From NCBI RefSeq assembly GCF_002994745.2, contig NC_037088.1, positions 60,468,397 through 60,532,396 on the forward strand: DNA of 64,000 nucleotides, given 5' to 3'. Source of the stretch: Rosa chinensis. Its lineage: Eukaryota; Streptophyta; Magnoliopsida; Rosales; Rosaceae. Position 1 is the first letter of the stretch. Each line of letters opens with the position of its first letter. Positions 1 through 13,860 of this stretch are shown here, piece after piece. The notes under the pieces are model-generated. The model saw only the letters and a list, made by a program, of their open reading frames with translations, did not search any database and was not told where the DNA came from. The translations under genes and the position numbers were made by a program.

Positions 1-1217
1 GAGCATCGAAGTTGGCTGGAAATCAGTTATCTTCTGTTTTTATCTCTCGCGGCATATAAGAGTTTTGTATATGACATATAATTATGTAAAGGTACATTAA
101 TGCTATATGTCTTCTATCTTGTTCTTTGGTGTAAAAGTGTTTGTTTAAGAGTTGCAAGGAAAAACATCTAACGGATTCTTGTTTGCAACAAAGTTGGAAG
201 ATTCTAAGATATATGTGTAGATGTTTGAAGGGAACTAATGATTTCTAAAGGAAGATTCTAAGTAAATATATAGATGTTTGATAGAGAGAGAAAAGAAGAA
301 GAAAAAAAACAATATTTCAACACAAGGGCATTTCAGGAAGTAAAAAGATAGTGGAAATGAAATAATACTAAAAAATTGAAAGGGAGTGTGGATTTTAATT
401 GTGGGAGTGTAGATTACAGTTCCCTACTATATATATATAAACTTTTTGGTGAAAATGTGAGTGGGGCACGAGACCCACTGGGCCTCTGCCTCCCTCCTCC
501 TCTGGCTGTCGGATGGACAACGGGAAATATTGGATATACTCAAGCGAGTGTGTAGGCACGTTCTATACTAGGCTTTTTTATTTTATTGTTAGACATTTTT
601 GCTACTCTCTTTATTACTAATACTATTTTAAAAAAAAAAAAATTTAGTTAATCATATTCAGCACATTTAATCTGTTTTGAGATTGTGATAAATATTTGAA
701 TCTCAATATTAAAATGTCAAAAATCTCGTAAATGATGTATTATTGTTTTATGTTTTTTTTTTTAGGAGGGTATTATTGTTTTATGTTACACGATATCATC
801 TTAGCCATTTATTTCATCCACGCTCTAATTAATAATTTATATATTAAGTACAAAAATATTTTTTATTGTAAAGGTAAAAAAATTAAAAACTATAAACTCA
901 TGATAGTTCATGCACTAACCTCATGGAAACCGGATACTATAGCTTTCTTATGACAAAATAAATAAAAATTTTCTTAAGACCCTGATTTCTACTCACATTA
1001 GTGATTTTTAATTTTTTATACACATCTCGAACTGACAGAAGACAAAAATCATGATGCAATTGTTTTTTTTTTTTTCACAATTTTTCGAAGTCATAAAACA
1101 ATCAAATTCATAAAAAGAACTCGTTGGAGGTTTCGGTGTTCCACCAATGAGAACACATTCTAAAAATCATGGTCAACAAATGGTAAGCATATGATACAAG
1201 AGAATTTTAAGAAAAAA
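1..1217. other. AT-rich intergenic DNA, no gene seen
   Basis: No convincing coding region is visible. There are several A/T homopolymers (around 630, 750 and 1060) and short spurious open frames only. A short GC-richer patch near 470-520 has no recognisable motif. This may be the distal flank of a gene outside the window. Confidence 0.5.
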
Positions 1218-2325
1218 TAGTGCTAACAATGTTAAGCCCGACCCGTGCAAAATTTAGAAGGCCCGAGCCCAAACATAAATTTTTCTGGTCGGGCTCAAAT
1301 TGTGTGTTTCAGGTTCTAGGACCGAGTTAGGACCGGCCAGTTTTTTTCGGGCCTGTTTTTCTTAGTTTTTGGGCCCAAATCTGTACAAATGCTCAGGCCT
1401 CAATATCAGAAGGGGACGCCATATTTTATGCTCTGGTTTTTCTCAGACTTTCATATCAACATATTTCGTACAACTCTTAAAGTTTTATTTCTCACGAATT
1501 AAACAAAATGCAGAGAAGAAAATAGAAGATTAACACAAGATATTGAACAAATTGCAGTCGAAATCGAAATATACAAGTCTACAAGGCTACTGATCAAAAT
1601 TCAAAATCCCATGTCCACTAATTAACCACTAAATCAGTAAATCCTCTTTACATAGATGGATAAAATATCCTAAATTGCTTGAAGACATTAAGTAATTAAC
1701 CTCTCACCCCCTAATTCTCTTGGCCTTCTCCCCAACATGGCATGGATCTGGAAACTGACCGATCTGCAAGTTTGCAACTCTGTTGACATCAACTCGTGAA
1801 CCGAAATTTGAGGTGCGGGGAAATAGAAATAGGAGAAGAGAGTGTGACGAAAATCATAGCTAGAAGAAGAAAAAGAAGGTATGAACAGAGAATAGGAGAG
1901 GAGATGAGAAGAGGAGAAGAAGAAGAAGAAGAGAGAAGAAAAGAGGAGAAGAGTGTGACAAAAATCATAGCTACAAGAAGAAAAAGAAGGTATGAACAGA
2001 ATAAGAGAGGAGAGGAGAGAAGAGAAGAAGAACAAGAAAAGGAAGAAGACGAAGAAGAGAGAAAAAAAAAGGAGTGCGTGCGACAGTGAAAAGAGGAAGA
2101 CAGAGTAGGGTAAAGTATTATATATTAATAGAGAAAGTCAGAAAACGGGCCTTCGGGCTTTTTTATTTTTTTATTTCTTAGGCCCGGGCCCAGACCGTTT
2201 TATATTACTTTCGGGTCGGGCCTTGCAAAACTGTGAAATTATTTTTTAAAGCTCAGACTGTTCAAGCAGGTCCTGGACCGGTTCCGGGCTGGTTTTCGGG
2301 TTTTCAGGCTAACTGTTCAGCCCTA
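1218..2325. mobile_element. Eroded TIR DNA element, hAT-like ends
   Basis: The left end (tagtgctaacaatgttaagcc) and the reverse complement of the right end (tagggctgaacagttagcc) match imperfectly, and both continue into gcccgacccg-type GC-rich sequence, so this is an element of about 1.1 kb with degenerate terminal inverted repeats. The interior holds a purine-rich GAA/GAG block with a tandem duplication (about 1841-1897 and 1952-2008). The open frames there (for example 1796-2089 plus) are low-complexity Glu/Lys/Arg and not believable genes. No clean target duplication was found, so the superfamily is uncertain. Ends resembling tagggctg suggest a hAT-type non-autonomous element. Confidence 0.45.
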
Positions 2326-4114
2326 GTTTTGAAATGTCATTGCATCTATGGGTGTCTCAATGACACCTCTCAACATGTCAAACCATGCAAAGCTCCATTT
2401 TTATTCAAATCGTCATATTTCTTAATCTCACCCTATTGGTAAAGCACTATCTTTAGTATCCGTTCCAATTGAAAGGTGCGAACGTATAGATATTATTCGC
2501 GAATTTACAAACTAGTGTCTAGAGTTGCATTTCATATATGAAGGTCAAGATAATGATAGTATTGTTGGTAATTATCTTCGAGATGGTGAGACGTTGTCAT
2601 TTGCATATGCTCGAGTTTGAATAGTAATACTTTTTTCTATTATTCTATCTTTTCAAGTATAAATCATGTAATCAGACAAATCGCTAGTGTAGTACACCTT
2701 CCAGTTTATTCTGCCATAAACTTAATTTCAAATTACGTCTAGCTCTTATATGCTCCCAATATTATCCGGATCCCTTTTAAGCGATTTCTATCACTAATTA
2801 TCTCTAAAGTTACTCTTCTTAAAAACAGGTTTTTCAGTTGTTTCAAATATCACCCGCTCTATATCGAGCAACTCGTGTAACATGCTCCAACAAAAAGCAA
2901 GGGAAACAGTACTAGAAAAGGAAGTCTTCTTTGCACCTACAGAAGTATCACAATTCAATTTCAACTCTTTATGTCTCCCACCGAAGTATCATAATTCAAT
3001 TTCTTGTAACGCATCAAAGTTAATGGGTAGGAGGCCGGGCTGGCATTGTCCGAGGCCACAAGGCTCCTACTGGTCAAGGTATTAAATTTTGTTGACCTCG
3101 ATTGGGCCTCCATCTTCCAAAAACCATTTAGGACCTAGGAACCAAATAATTACTAATCGTAAGCAATGAGAATCCGCCCAAGATGACCCGGTCACTCAAA
3201 CACAATACATCGGAGAGAAGGCAATCAAAGAGAAAGGGAAAAGAAAATAGACCTACTACAGATAATGCTTTTGTGTTTCCTTATATTTTATATATATTTT
3301 GAGTGATACCTTCTAATTTACTTTTTAAACCTCTCTCTCAATTTTTTTTTCATCAAACTTCCTAATTTACCTTCATTCTTATTTTTAACATTTTCAGTTT
3401 TCCTTCTGGAAACTGGCTATCTCGATCATCATCTCCAACTTATCTCTTCATTGCATGGTTTTCTGCAAGTCTAATCAACAGATGCTAGGACTCTTAACCT
3501 TATTTGTTGTAAATCATCTTAAAATGTCCACCATATTTCGTGATCGACATGTGTAATCTTTTTAATTGGGTTTAGGGTCTTTCAAATATGAAATTGGACT
3601 TACAATCAATATAAGTTTTTTGATAAACTTCTCATTGACCGAATTCATGTTTTCGAATTAAAAAGTAAATTATGATCGAGATTAAAATCTCCACAAACAC
3701 ATATATATAATTCATCTCCACCATTTGATTGGTCGTGATGCGGCTGCGGTTTTGTGGGTTAACACCTTGATGGAGAGAGTTTCTATTGGAAGTGAATTCT
3801 GATGGCAGTGCCGCAGTTGTCATAGATAAGTGAGGGGCCTTTGACCTGAATTTGTGAAATAAGAACAAGGAAAAGGCCTTGGTTGGTTTGAATATGCGAA
3901 ACTGAGATTGTTTTGAGTTTCTGGGGATTAGGGAGAGTGATCAATTATAACTGTAGTAGGTGAATGAACATAAGACTTCTCAGGTACAAAGTTACAACAT
4001 TTTTTTTTAATTTTGTTTAAGCTTGTGGGGTAAAATTGTAATTAAAATTTTATAAAAAATAAAAGAAGTCCAAAAAAAAAAATTAAAAGATCTAACTAGA
4101 AGTCTAGAACCGCT
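2326..4114. other. Intergenic DNA downstream of DREB2
   Basis: This is AT-rich sequence with only short frames lacking domain signatures. No RNA gene or mobile element end could be supported. The part next to 4115 would contain the 3' flank of the minus-strand DREB2 gene. Confidence 0.45.
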
Positions 4115-4403
4115 CTATATATTTTTCATTTTTTTTTTATCAAGCCATTTACAACAAAGAATCAGTTTATGGACTACTTTGAAAATCATAGTCAGGGCAA
4201 CTTGTTCATGGAGGAGAAAGATAAAAATTGTCACTGCTACATTCTCTTGTAGCAACCCCCAAGAGGAAAACAGTTCACACTCTACAGAGAGGGTAACCAC
4301 AACTCTAATGGAATCCTTCATCAACTTCAGAACCATATTCACAAGACATGTAACCAAGCCAATACAGAGCTGGCTGCACAAACTCTAGCCTTGACATTCC
4401 TCA

Positions 4404-5558
4404 TCAGTTTGCATTGCCGCCGCAGCCTCCAGTGAAATTGAAATCGAAATCATCTACGTTGAAGTATCCGTGATTATCTACTCCAACATTATTCTCTTGC
4501 ATCTGACGATTTAACAAATCAAAACCATAGTCGGCAACTGATGGCTCCACGTCCATATGCTGCACATTACCACCAGGAGGCTTGTCATCTGGATACTGTA
4601 ACTGGTATGATGAATCCGATAGTGTGGCATTATTATCAACAGGGACCATATCCGTGAACTGAGGACGACCAACATCGGAGCTTAAATCTTGCTGCAATCT
4701 CGGAGCAGGGATGGGTTTACCATCCATAGGGCCGACAAGCTCGTCCACATCAAAAAGCTCATCAATTGAAAACTGCTTCAAGTAATCCATATCAAAGCCA
4801 TCTGTGCTAATCCAGTCATGTGCCTGCTCTTGGACTCCAGGTTGATCTGTGTGGAAGTAGTCCATAGGAACCTCACTTTTCACTTCTACATCTGCCGTAG
4901 CATTAGACGTCCTGGGTTGAGTAAATGCATTATGACTAGTCGATTCATCCTCACCATCCTCAGTTTTCACTATAAAAGATTCCTCCTCTGCACAGACCTC
5001 GGAGTGATCAGACTGATTTGATATCATAGTAGATTCACAGCATCCTTGTGTTGCCACAGTAGAACACCCTGATGGAGTTGTGACTGACGAAGTTTCATGT
5101 GACGAGTCATTCCAAGAAGATGTATAACTGTTGTGACTGTTTACATTAGGGTGGTTAAGGCGAGCAGTGGCACCATACATGGCTTTTGCAGCTTCATCAT
5201 AAGCAAGTGCAGCATCAACAGCCGTGGGAAAAGTACCTAACCAAAGCCTACTTCCTCTGTTCGGCTCTCGGATTTCTGCAACCCACTTTCCCCACGTCCT
5301 CTGCCTAACTCCTCTGTAATTACACCGCTGATTCTCCGGCCCTCCTTTACCTTTCATACAACCCTTCTTCGACCCCTTGGCCTGAATCTTACGCGCCTTG
5401 TCATCGTAAATCCCAGACTCTAAAAGATTGTTATATTCTTTCCACCTTGACAGAGTCTCCACAACACTGGCTCCATCCTTTTTACTTCGTCGTCCCCTTT
5501 TCTTAGAACTACCCAAGGGCTGGGAAAACCCATTAGAACCTTGATCATAAGCACCCAT
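4404..5558 (-). CDS. DREB2-like: DREB2-type AP2/ERF transcription factor (384 aa)
   Basis: This is a complete, intronless coding frame. Residues ~19-43 hold a basic nuclear-localisation stretch (KKRGRRSKK) followed by the A-2 signature ([11 protein letters not shown]). The AP2 DNA-binding domain spans residues 81-138 ([19 protein letters not shown] ... LWLGTFPT ... ARLNHPN) with the WVAEIRE strand typical of DRE/CRT (A/GCCGAC) binding proteins. A Ser/Thr-rich region after the AP2 domain (about residues 145-195) resembles the negative regulatory, PEST-like segment of DREB2A. The acidic C-terminal third is a likely activation domain. Known family role: nuclear activator of dehydration- and heat-responsive genes, strongly controlled by protein stability. 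The ATG is the first in frame and follows a leader intron. The length is close to that of other DREB2A proteins. The exact orthologue is unproven. Confidence 0.93.
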   Translation of the reverse strand: MGAYDQGSNGFSQPLGSSKKRGRRSKKDGASVVETLSRWKEYNNLLESGIYDDKARKIQAKGSKKGCMKGKGGPENQRCNYRGVRQRTWGKWVAEIREPNRGSRLWLGTFPTAVDAALAYDEAAKAMYGATARLNHPNVNSHNSYTSSWNDSSHETSSVTTPSGCSTVATQGCCESTMISNQSDHSEVCAEEESFIVKTEDGEDESTSHNAFTQPRTSNATADVEVKSEVPMDYFHTDQPGVQEQAHDWISTDGFDMDYLKQFSIDELFDVDELVGPMDGKPIPAPRLQQDLSSDVGRPQFTDMVPVDNNATLSDSSYQLQYPDDKPPGGNVQHMDVEPSVADYGFDLLNRQMQENNVGVDNHGYFNVDDFDFNFTGGCGGNAN

Positions 5559-5628
5559 TATTCTTCGCTGGTCTATAAACAGATTCTCAATCTAACAAAC
5601 TGATCTGCAACCGTTGCTTCTTCACAAT

Positions 5629-6122
5629 CTGCAGTAAAATCGAAAAGATCTGTGAGCACCGCTTGGCCTTATATATATAGAGATTCAGTACAAGCAAATA
5701 AAACCAAATCTAATCCGCATAGGAATCGGAGTTTTCTTGCAGACCAAGTAGGAAATCAATCCTTAAAAGCTAAAGATTCGGGACTTGGCCCCCAAGTAAC
5801 CAACACTCTCCTTTTTCACTTTCGGTGCTTTCAGGAAAACAAAAGTATATAAAGTCCAATCTATATCACCCCGCAAAATAAAAACGCCCAATTTTTAGAC
5901 AACAGAAAACCCCCAATCCCGGAAAGTTAATCAGAAAACCCTAATTCCGAAAAAAAAAAAAAAAAAAAAAAAACCCCAAAATCCCAAACCCAATACGAAA
6001 TAAACACAGCCACCAATTACAAACCCTTTCCCTTTCCTCACATACGAAATCGACGAAATAAAAACAAGCAACTAAATTGAAAGAAGAAAGAAAGAGAAAA
6101 ACAAAGGCTCAGAACCACCAAC
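5629..6122 (-). other. Leader (5' UTR) intron of the DREB2 gene
   Basis: On the minus strand a donor (catagag|gttggt, exon end at 6123) and an acceptor (ttttactgcag, exon resuming at 5628) bracket about 494 bp of AT-rich DNA with a poly-A/T run on the plus strand near 5950. The resuming exon carries ~70 nt of leader before the ATG at 5558. Several plant DREB2 genes have a leader intron. The splice sites are consensus-based and not verified by transcript. Confidence 0.6.
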
Positions 6123-6362
6123 CTCTATGAGTCGTTCGCGATGAATCCCACCGGACTCGGATAATTTCCTTTTGAAATCGGACTTCCACAATCAAAACGA
6201 CACTGCTGGACGCGTTTTGCTCGGTTTCTTCTTCTTCTTCTTCTTCTAGGGTTTGGGATAGATATAGAGAGAGAGAGCAAATGGTTTTCTGGGAAAAGTT
6301 TAGGAGTGTCTATAAGCTTCTGAGCGAATCCAGAAATCTTTAGGACTGGAACCTCTGGGAGA

Positions 6363-6370
6363 TATTTATA
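6363..6370 (-). promoter_or_regulatory. TATA box of the DREB2 promoter
   Basis: The minus strand reads ctataaatatc here, a good TATA match. Transcription would start about 30 bp downstream, near 6335, giving a leader with CT/GA-rich and GAAGAA-type sequence that is typical of plant 5' UTRs. The upstream minus-strand sequence (6371-6480) is T/A rich on the plus strand and contains a cacgtcatc-type motif near 6463. Confidence 0.55.
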
Positions 6371-6870
6371 GCCTTCTCTAGATATTTCCCTGCTGCGGAT
6401 ATTTTTATTTTATTTTATTTATTTTATTTTTTTATCTTTTTTCGCGGCCTATGGATATCGATGACGTGGCGCTTTCGTAGTTGCTTTCGTGGCGCTTCGG
6501 TCCCAAGCCTTGCGCCACGTTTCTACCCGAACCTTCCCGAACCGCTCATTTTTCACGCGCAACTGTCTGTCTTGGTACTCTGAAGTAATTTTCTGTGTTC
6601 TGCTAGTTTTGTTTTTCCTGTTTTGCCCACATGAAGTTGTGAAATTTGCGCCAGTGCCACTGGATAGCGAATATCTTGCTTTTTCGCTAAGGATGGATCT
6701 CACCTTCCTACGTGCCTTCCATCGTTAAATGAGGAATTAATCGAATATATAAATCAAACTCATCTCTACTACTATAAAGGGAGGCTCTAGATTTGGTGTC
6801 AAAGCTTCACCAAATTCTTGAACTTCCTATAATGTCCATGATAGATATAAAAACTGACATTTATAAAATA
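6371..6870. other. Upstream DREB2 flank, with possible Helitron 5' end
   Basis: No gene is seen. From 6763 the sequence tctctactactataaaggga resembles the 5' terminus of many plant Helitrons (TC followed by CTACTA...AAAG). No matching hairpin/CTRR end was located downstream, so only a possible terminus is called. The 9 bp at 6862-6870 is the left target-site duplication of the next element. Confidence 0.35.
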
Positions 6871-8361
<1,491 letters not shown>

Positions 8362-8370
8362 TATAAAATA

Positions 8371-10024
8371 TATAGAAGGGATACTGTGGTAAATTAACTA
8401 AAAATGAAAGTGAAAATATAGGACGTGTGAACAACGAAGAGAACCATTCGGCGAAAAAAGAAGAAGAAAACTGCCCATGCGCACGATCTCAAAGAGAAAC
8501 AAGAATTGTGTCAACATGGGACTGTGGGAGTAGATATGGCCTCACTGCTATTCACCCAATAACCCGTATCTCAGTTTACAGTTAATACAAGCGGTGAAGC
8601 GGAGAAACACGACCCGGAACGGCAGAAAAGCAACATTAAACCCAAAGAGAGATATCAAAATCGGTACAGAGTTTAAAGATTTTACCTAACAGAGGAACCT
8701 AGCTAATTGTTATCCGGTAATTGTGTGGTATCTTTTTCCTTTGATATGGGTTTCCTTGCTGATTGATTTTTGTTTTCGTTTCGTATGGTTTTCTTTCAAC
8801 TTTCTCAGGTATATATGTTGAATACATGAGTAATTTATGAATAACGTGGAAGTTGGTGTCTTGCTATTATTGATTCCAGGTATGTTTGGCTTTCCTCTGT
8901 TGTTTTTGTATTCAAGTAATATTTTGGTAACCCATTTGAGTGGGAAGCAGGCTTCCGCCCTCTCTTGGCTCCGCACTGGAAGATTTGGAGTTACGGGTAT
9001 TCTTTTGCTGCATTTAGAACTGCAAGGGAAGAATCAGAAACCTCATTTGTGTTTCGCATGTTTATCATATCTTCTTCCTTTGATATTCAATTAACTCCCC
9101 TGTCATTTGATTTGGACATTACTCTACCTATAGTTTTTTTTTTTTCATACAAAACTAAATACACATGGTATTATTTCTTTTGCACGCTATTTGTTCTTTG
9201 GAAAACTTTTGAGGTTTCGTTTTCAAAAGATTTTGGAGATTGATGTTTTCCTATGGTTTTCTTTAAATCTTGTAGGTATCTGAGTAATTATGGTTCCAGG
9301 TAACCCATTTGTTCTTCTCCATTGAACTAAATTTGGTTTCCCAAATACCTGTGGTTTCTTTTTTCAATTGGTCTCAATTCCTGAACAATTTGAACAAATC
9401 CTGACCCATTTTAATTAGCTTAGTCTTTCCCTTCTTACTAAACTGTTTGGTTGATCTTTTACATTATACTTTTTGGTTTAGTATGCAATTGATTTGCTAT
9501 GCATTGGTCTGTATTTGCAGGGGTCCATTCACTTGCAATTGTCATGACTGAAACAGAACGAGGAAGACTTGAGCAATACAAAGGTAAGGGCGTAAGGCAT
9601 GCTTATGCAGATTGCATATTAAAGTTTGAGTCCTGCAATTGAAGGTTTAACATTTTCTTTCATTTTTTCAGGTCTTGAAGATTTGGAATTTATATAAGGG
9701 GTTCAAACCAGGTGAATGGACAATGTATATCACTGCAAGAAAGAGATTAGTTTAGCAATTGATTTGGATTTGCTTACTGAATGATTTTGATTCCATGTGT
9801 AGCAATGGATCCATTGCAATCACTATGCGGAAGGAAAAAACAAGGTTACCTGATGAATGTGTATGTAATTGCTTAGTGTTGTTGATTTGAGTCTCTTTGT
9901 GGTAAATGGTACTAGGCAATCAATTGTATCTTTTTTTTTGGTTACTTATGTACGTAAATGAAATTTTTTTCCTTTTTTTGGTTACATAATACTTGATATG
10001 AAATGAAAAGATTTGTCCAACTTA
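8371..10024. other. Intergenic region, a few exon-like fragments
   Basis: No gene could be recognised. A short exon-like piece, bordered by tttgcag near 9520 and a gtaagg donor near 9583, could encode a peptide containing MTETERGRLEQYK, and further T-rich stretches look like plant introns. This could be a decayed or captured gene fragment, or the body of the Helitron whose possible 5' end lies at 6763. Nothing stronger can be supported. Confidence 0.3.
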
Positions 10025-11938
10025 TTATACTATATACTAAAGCCCGGTTAACTGTTCATCACTGTGCAAAATGAAGTGGCCCTTTTGCCCTTGCTGTCTC
10101 CGTCAATTACAAGTTTGCCATTCTTCTACACCCTTCTTACTTTCTGTTTTAGTCTGACGGTGGTGGTGTTTCACAATAGAAATCATTTACCAGAATCCAA
10201 AGTATGTTCTCATAATCTCATCATCATCGAGTTCGATCCCCTCTGATTCAGTAGAAGAAGAAGTCGAAGCAGTTTTATACGTGACTGGAGTCTGTGAGAT
10301 TCAGATCGGTGGAGAGAAGAGGTATTGTTTCCCAGATTTTTATGTTTTTTCGTTTTGGTTGGGGTTTTTGTTGTTCTCTTCTGATTCAGGTTATTGATTG
10401 CGGGTTAGGAAATTGGGAACTGAGTTTTGTTGTGTTGGGTTTGATTAGCTTTTATGGTTAGGGTTACTGAATTGGGGGTTTTCTTGGGTGATTGAATTTG
10501 ATTCTATAATTTCAGAGTTTCGATTCTGAGTTTGTTGAAAGTTAAATTCAGTTAGTCTCTTTACTGTTTTTATGCTTAATTGAAGAGTTGGCTAATATGA
10601 TTAATTGAAATGGTAACTGAAGTGAAGTTTTGTAATATGGTTGTTTCTTTTCCTTTGGATTTGATATAAGGTTTTTGATTTTGATGGTAGATCCTTGGGG
10701 TACGAGAAAGAAGAGGAGATATTGAAGATTTTGGTCGAAGAGGTGTGTGTGTTTGATTTGGGTATATCTGTGGTGAAATCTCCTCCTTTTGCCATTGCTC
10801 TTAGAGCCTCTAAATTCAGCATAGCAATTTCTCAAATGCACAGTGCCAACAAAAGTTGCTTTCAGAAAACAATCCTAAGTAGATAAATTCACCATTAAGC
10901 CTATGTATGTTATTGAAAGTCAAAACATAATTTCGATTTGTACCAACTGTAACACCACCAAAACTTCATTAGCATAGTAACACCAAAAGATTAAGATTTT
11001 GTATTCTACATGTTGTTCTCTAATTCTACTTAGGATTAGATAGTGCTATTTTTTTTCATTAAGTGAAATTTGGTGTTTGCACCTTATGACTAGATTGATG
11101 AGTGGATAAATTTAGGGATCGTTGATATATATGCTTTTGTATTGAATAGGGTGCTTAGTTTTAGTACAATTAACTACCATGTTATTTCTGCAATTTTGGC
11201 TTTAGTTTTGAGTTTAGGATCATTTTCTGGACTTTGCCTTTTGACAGATACAGATTTTGATCTTTTTAGTATTTTATTTCCCCTGGGCTTTGCAATTTTG
11301 ATGGTTGATTGAAAAAATTGGAAGATAGAGTTTTCAGTGTGTTTTGTTTTTTTGTTTGAAAATTTTGGGTTAGTTTTATATTGTTTGTGTATTGTGTATC
11401 AGTTTTGCAATGTAGCTCAGTTTCTTTCTGTTTGGTCAGTTTCAGTATATAGTGTATATAGGTGAGCGCTAGAAATAGAGTATTGGAAATTTCAAAGAAA
11501 CTCATGGATTTGGAAAGACACATCTCATTAACTTTCATTAAACAAAATAATGTCATATGATTGGATGTTTGTTAATGTTTAGAGATATTCTGCAGTTTTG
11601 TTTAGAGTCTTCCAAAAAATGGGTAATTTAGCCAAAAATCCTGCAGGATCACCAAATTAATGAGATGTGATTGCATTTTTGTTAGGATTAAAATCCTGTT
11701 TATTAAGTTAATATCTGAGCTACTTTGTTTGTTTCTGTTTTGAAGTGGCATACCATGTATTTTTGATTGTTTTCCTCTTTTTGAGCATTTTTGTATCTGA
11801 TTAGTCTATGTCTTATTTGTGGAATTAAGTTTTGCTTGGACCTTTAAATTGTTAATCGATATCTATATAGGTTGAGGTAAGTTGGGTATTACTATCTTCT
11901 TCATTGACGAAGAAAGAATGGGTTAGGGAAAAGAGATA
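10025..11938 (+). other. 5' leader region of the Helitron
   Basis: This is T-rich, intron-like DNA. A leader-like exon (about 10237-10319) ends in a gagaagag|gtattg donor. A further exon-like segment (about 10690-10741), bordered by gatggtag and gaag/gag|gtgtgt, could read SLGYEKEEEILKILVEE. I cannot join these into one frame with certainty. They may be untranslated exons of the Helitron transcript or captured gene fragments. Confidence 0.35.
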
Positions 11939-13679
11939 ATGGGTATTCTTGGACAGGTATAGAAGTTTTTTGAACTAAAGCCAGTCAATTGCAGTGGGTA
12001 TGGGGTAGTTTGTTTTTGTGGTAAGATTTGGATGTTCTTAAGTTGTGTTAGATTCTAAACTTTTTTTTTTTTCCTGAATTTCTCAGACATTAAATAGTGA
12101 CTTGCTTGATTACGTGAATTTACTTTGTTATTTTTGATCAGATTGGTTGGTGTTGATTGTCAATGTATGTGATTGGTTGGTATTTTGTTTTGTCAGTTCA
12201 TTGATATCTCAGTGAAGAAGAAAGAGGTGCAGCTTTTGAAGTCTCTGTTGGAGGTAAATATCATTTAATTTGGTTAGTTTTGTACAGATTCAAGTTTTGA
12301 AAAAGATAATATAGTGTCTTTTTTTTTTCCCCTATTGTGGTCATGGTTGATTACTGTTTTTCAGTTTTGAATTGGACATGCTTTTTGGGAGTTATTTTCA
12401 GCCTTTGGTTAATTATTCTTTGGATGCACACTATAGCGCATAAAAGTACATTTTGATATTTTTAAATTATATATATAAATTTTTTTTTTTTTTGGTATTC
12501 TTAACTGATTTCGGTATTTTTAATCTGAAAGACAGAAAGAGTCACTTAGCTGTAGATATCACTGCATATATTAACCTACTTGAACCTCCTTTCCAACTTC
12601 TGTATTGACCTTCTTAATTCATAAGTTTCATTCTTTGATAACTGCATATCATCCCATAGCAAAAACAGATTAATCATAACCAAAAAAATGATGAGATGTA
12701 AATGAGATGTAGATGCATTTTATACACAAGTGAATAAATAGCAAATTGACGTCCAGTTTCAATATGTATTCCTTTTATGACACTCTGTGTACAATCCATA
12801 CTGATATATCAAACCTCCTTTTCTCTATATTGGTTTTGCAGGTGAGACTTACTCTTGAAGAGCTGAAACATAAAACCAGAGACTTTGGAAATCTAATTTT
12901 GAAGGCTCGGTATTGATTCCATTCTCCCTCTGATTATCTATACCAACCTCATTTATGTACTGTTGTTGAAAGTTACACATTTTGTTGAGCAATAAGTGAT
13001 TGCTAAATTATAATACCAAACAAAACTCTATTTGGAAGCTAAATTATAATAAATTATGATACCTCCTTTTCTCTATACCAAACAATGTGATTGCTAAATT
13101 ATAATACCTTGGTTATGTTTTTTGGCAGCTTAATGATTAATTTTCAAATTTGATTGCTCTTTTGTTTGTGTTTTTCAGATTATATGCAAAGAAGTGTGTG
13201 TATTATTCTTCTGCCGCTGTTCCTCTGTACATTGTTTGGAAGTATCTCACCGTCTTATTGCTATTCAGGTATGTAGTTAACATAAAATTGATATGTTCAT
13301 ATTGATGTTCATTATTGGTATTAATGCAAATTAGTTAGTAATTCAGTGATGATATGTTTGGGGATGCTATTTGGTTCAGTTTTTTACATTCTGATTCAAA
13401 ATGATGTAAAGTTTGTACTTAAATTCATGCTGTGTTTACGTAATGTATTACTTTCAGTTTGAATTCGATGATTTTTTGGATCATCTCATGATTGATTCTA
13501 AAAATGTTAAGAATGATTCAAATTGGATATAAACTTCTATTCTATTTCATCGGTGATTCATTTATAGTTTCTGTGTCTAAAGTGTTATCATATAGTGTAA
13601 ATATATATATTTTTTTTCATTCTGCAGATCTAGAGGACAGCGTGCTGTCAGTCTCTTTTGCTGTTTTGGGTTTAGATAG
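11939..13679 (+). CDS. Possible small five-exon gene of unknown function inside the Helitron
   Basis: Five segments with consensus splice sites and agreeing phases can be read: 11939-11956 (MGILGQ), 12197-12253, 12842-12909, 13179-13268, and 13628-13679 with a stop at 13677-13679. The product would be about 94 aa. The middle part is charged and helical (KKKEVQLLKSLLE, then LTLEELKHKTRDFGNLILK). A hydrophobic, possibly membrane-spanning stretch follows (VPLYIVWKYLTVLLLF), with a short basic tail. I do not recognise the family. The last exon appears to continue to a donor after 13690 and could splice on to the RepHel start exon. The whole set could therefore be the leader of the RepHel transcript, an upstream ORF, or a captured host gene fragment. 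Phase agreement across four introns is the main support. Confidence 0.4.
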
Positions 13680-13860
13680 AAATTTTACAGGTAGTTTTGT
13701 ATTCAGTTTACCACTGATATTCAGTTTATGTTATGGAAGAGGTGATTAATAGGTTATTGTTAGTGTGTGTCTATCTATGAGACTATGATGGACTTACAAA
13801 TTATCATTATTAGAGATAATTGTCTGAAATTTAAACTGGATTACATATTTGAATGCAGTG

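Noticed and set aside
1688..2089. Overlapping Ser/Phe-rich and Glu/Arg-rich frames on both strands
   Set aside because: Low-complexity purine tract inside an eroded TIR element; no domain, no plausible start context.
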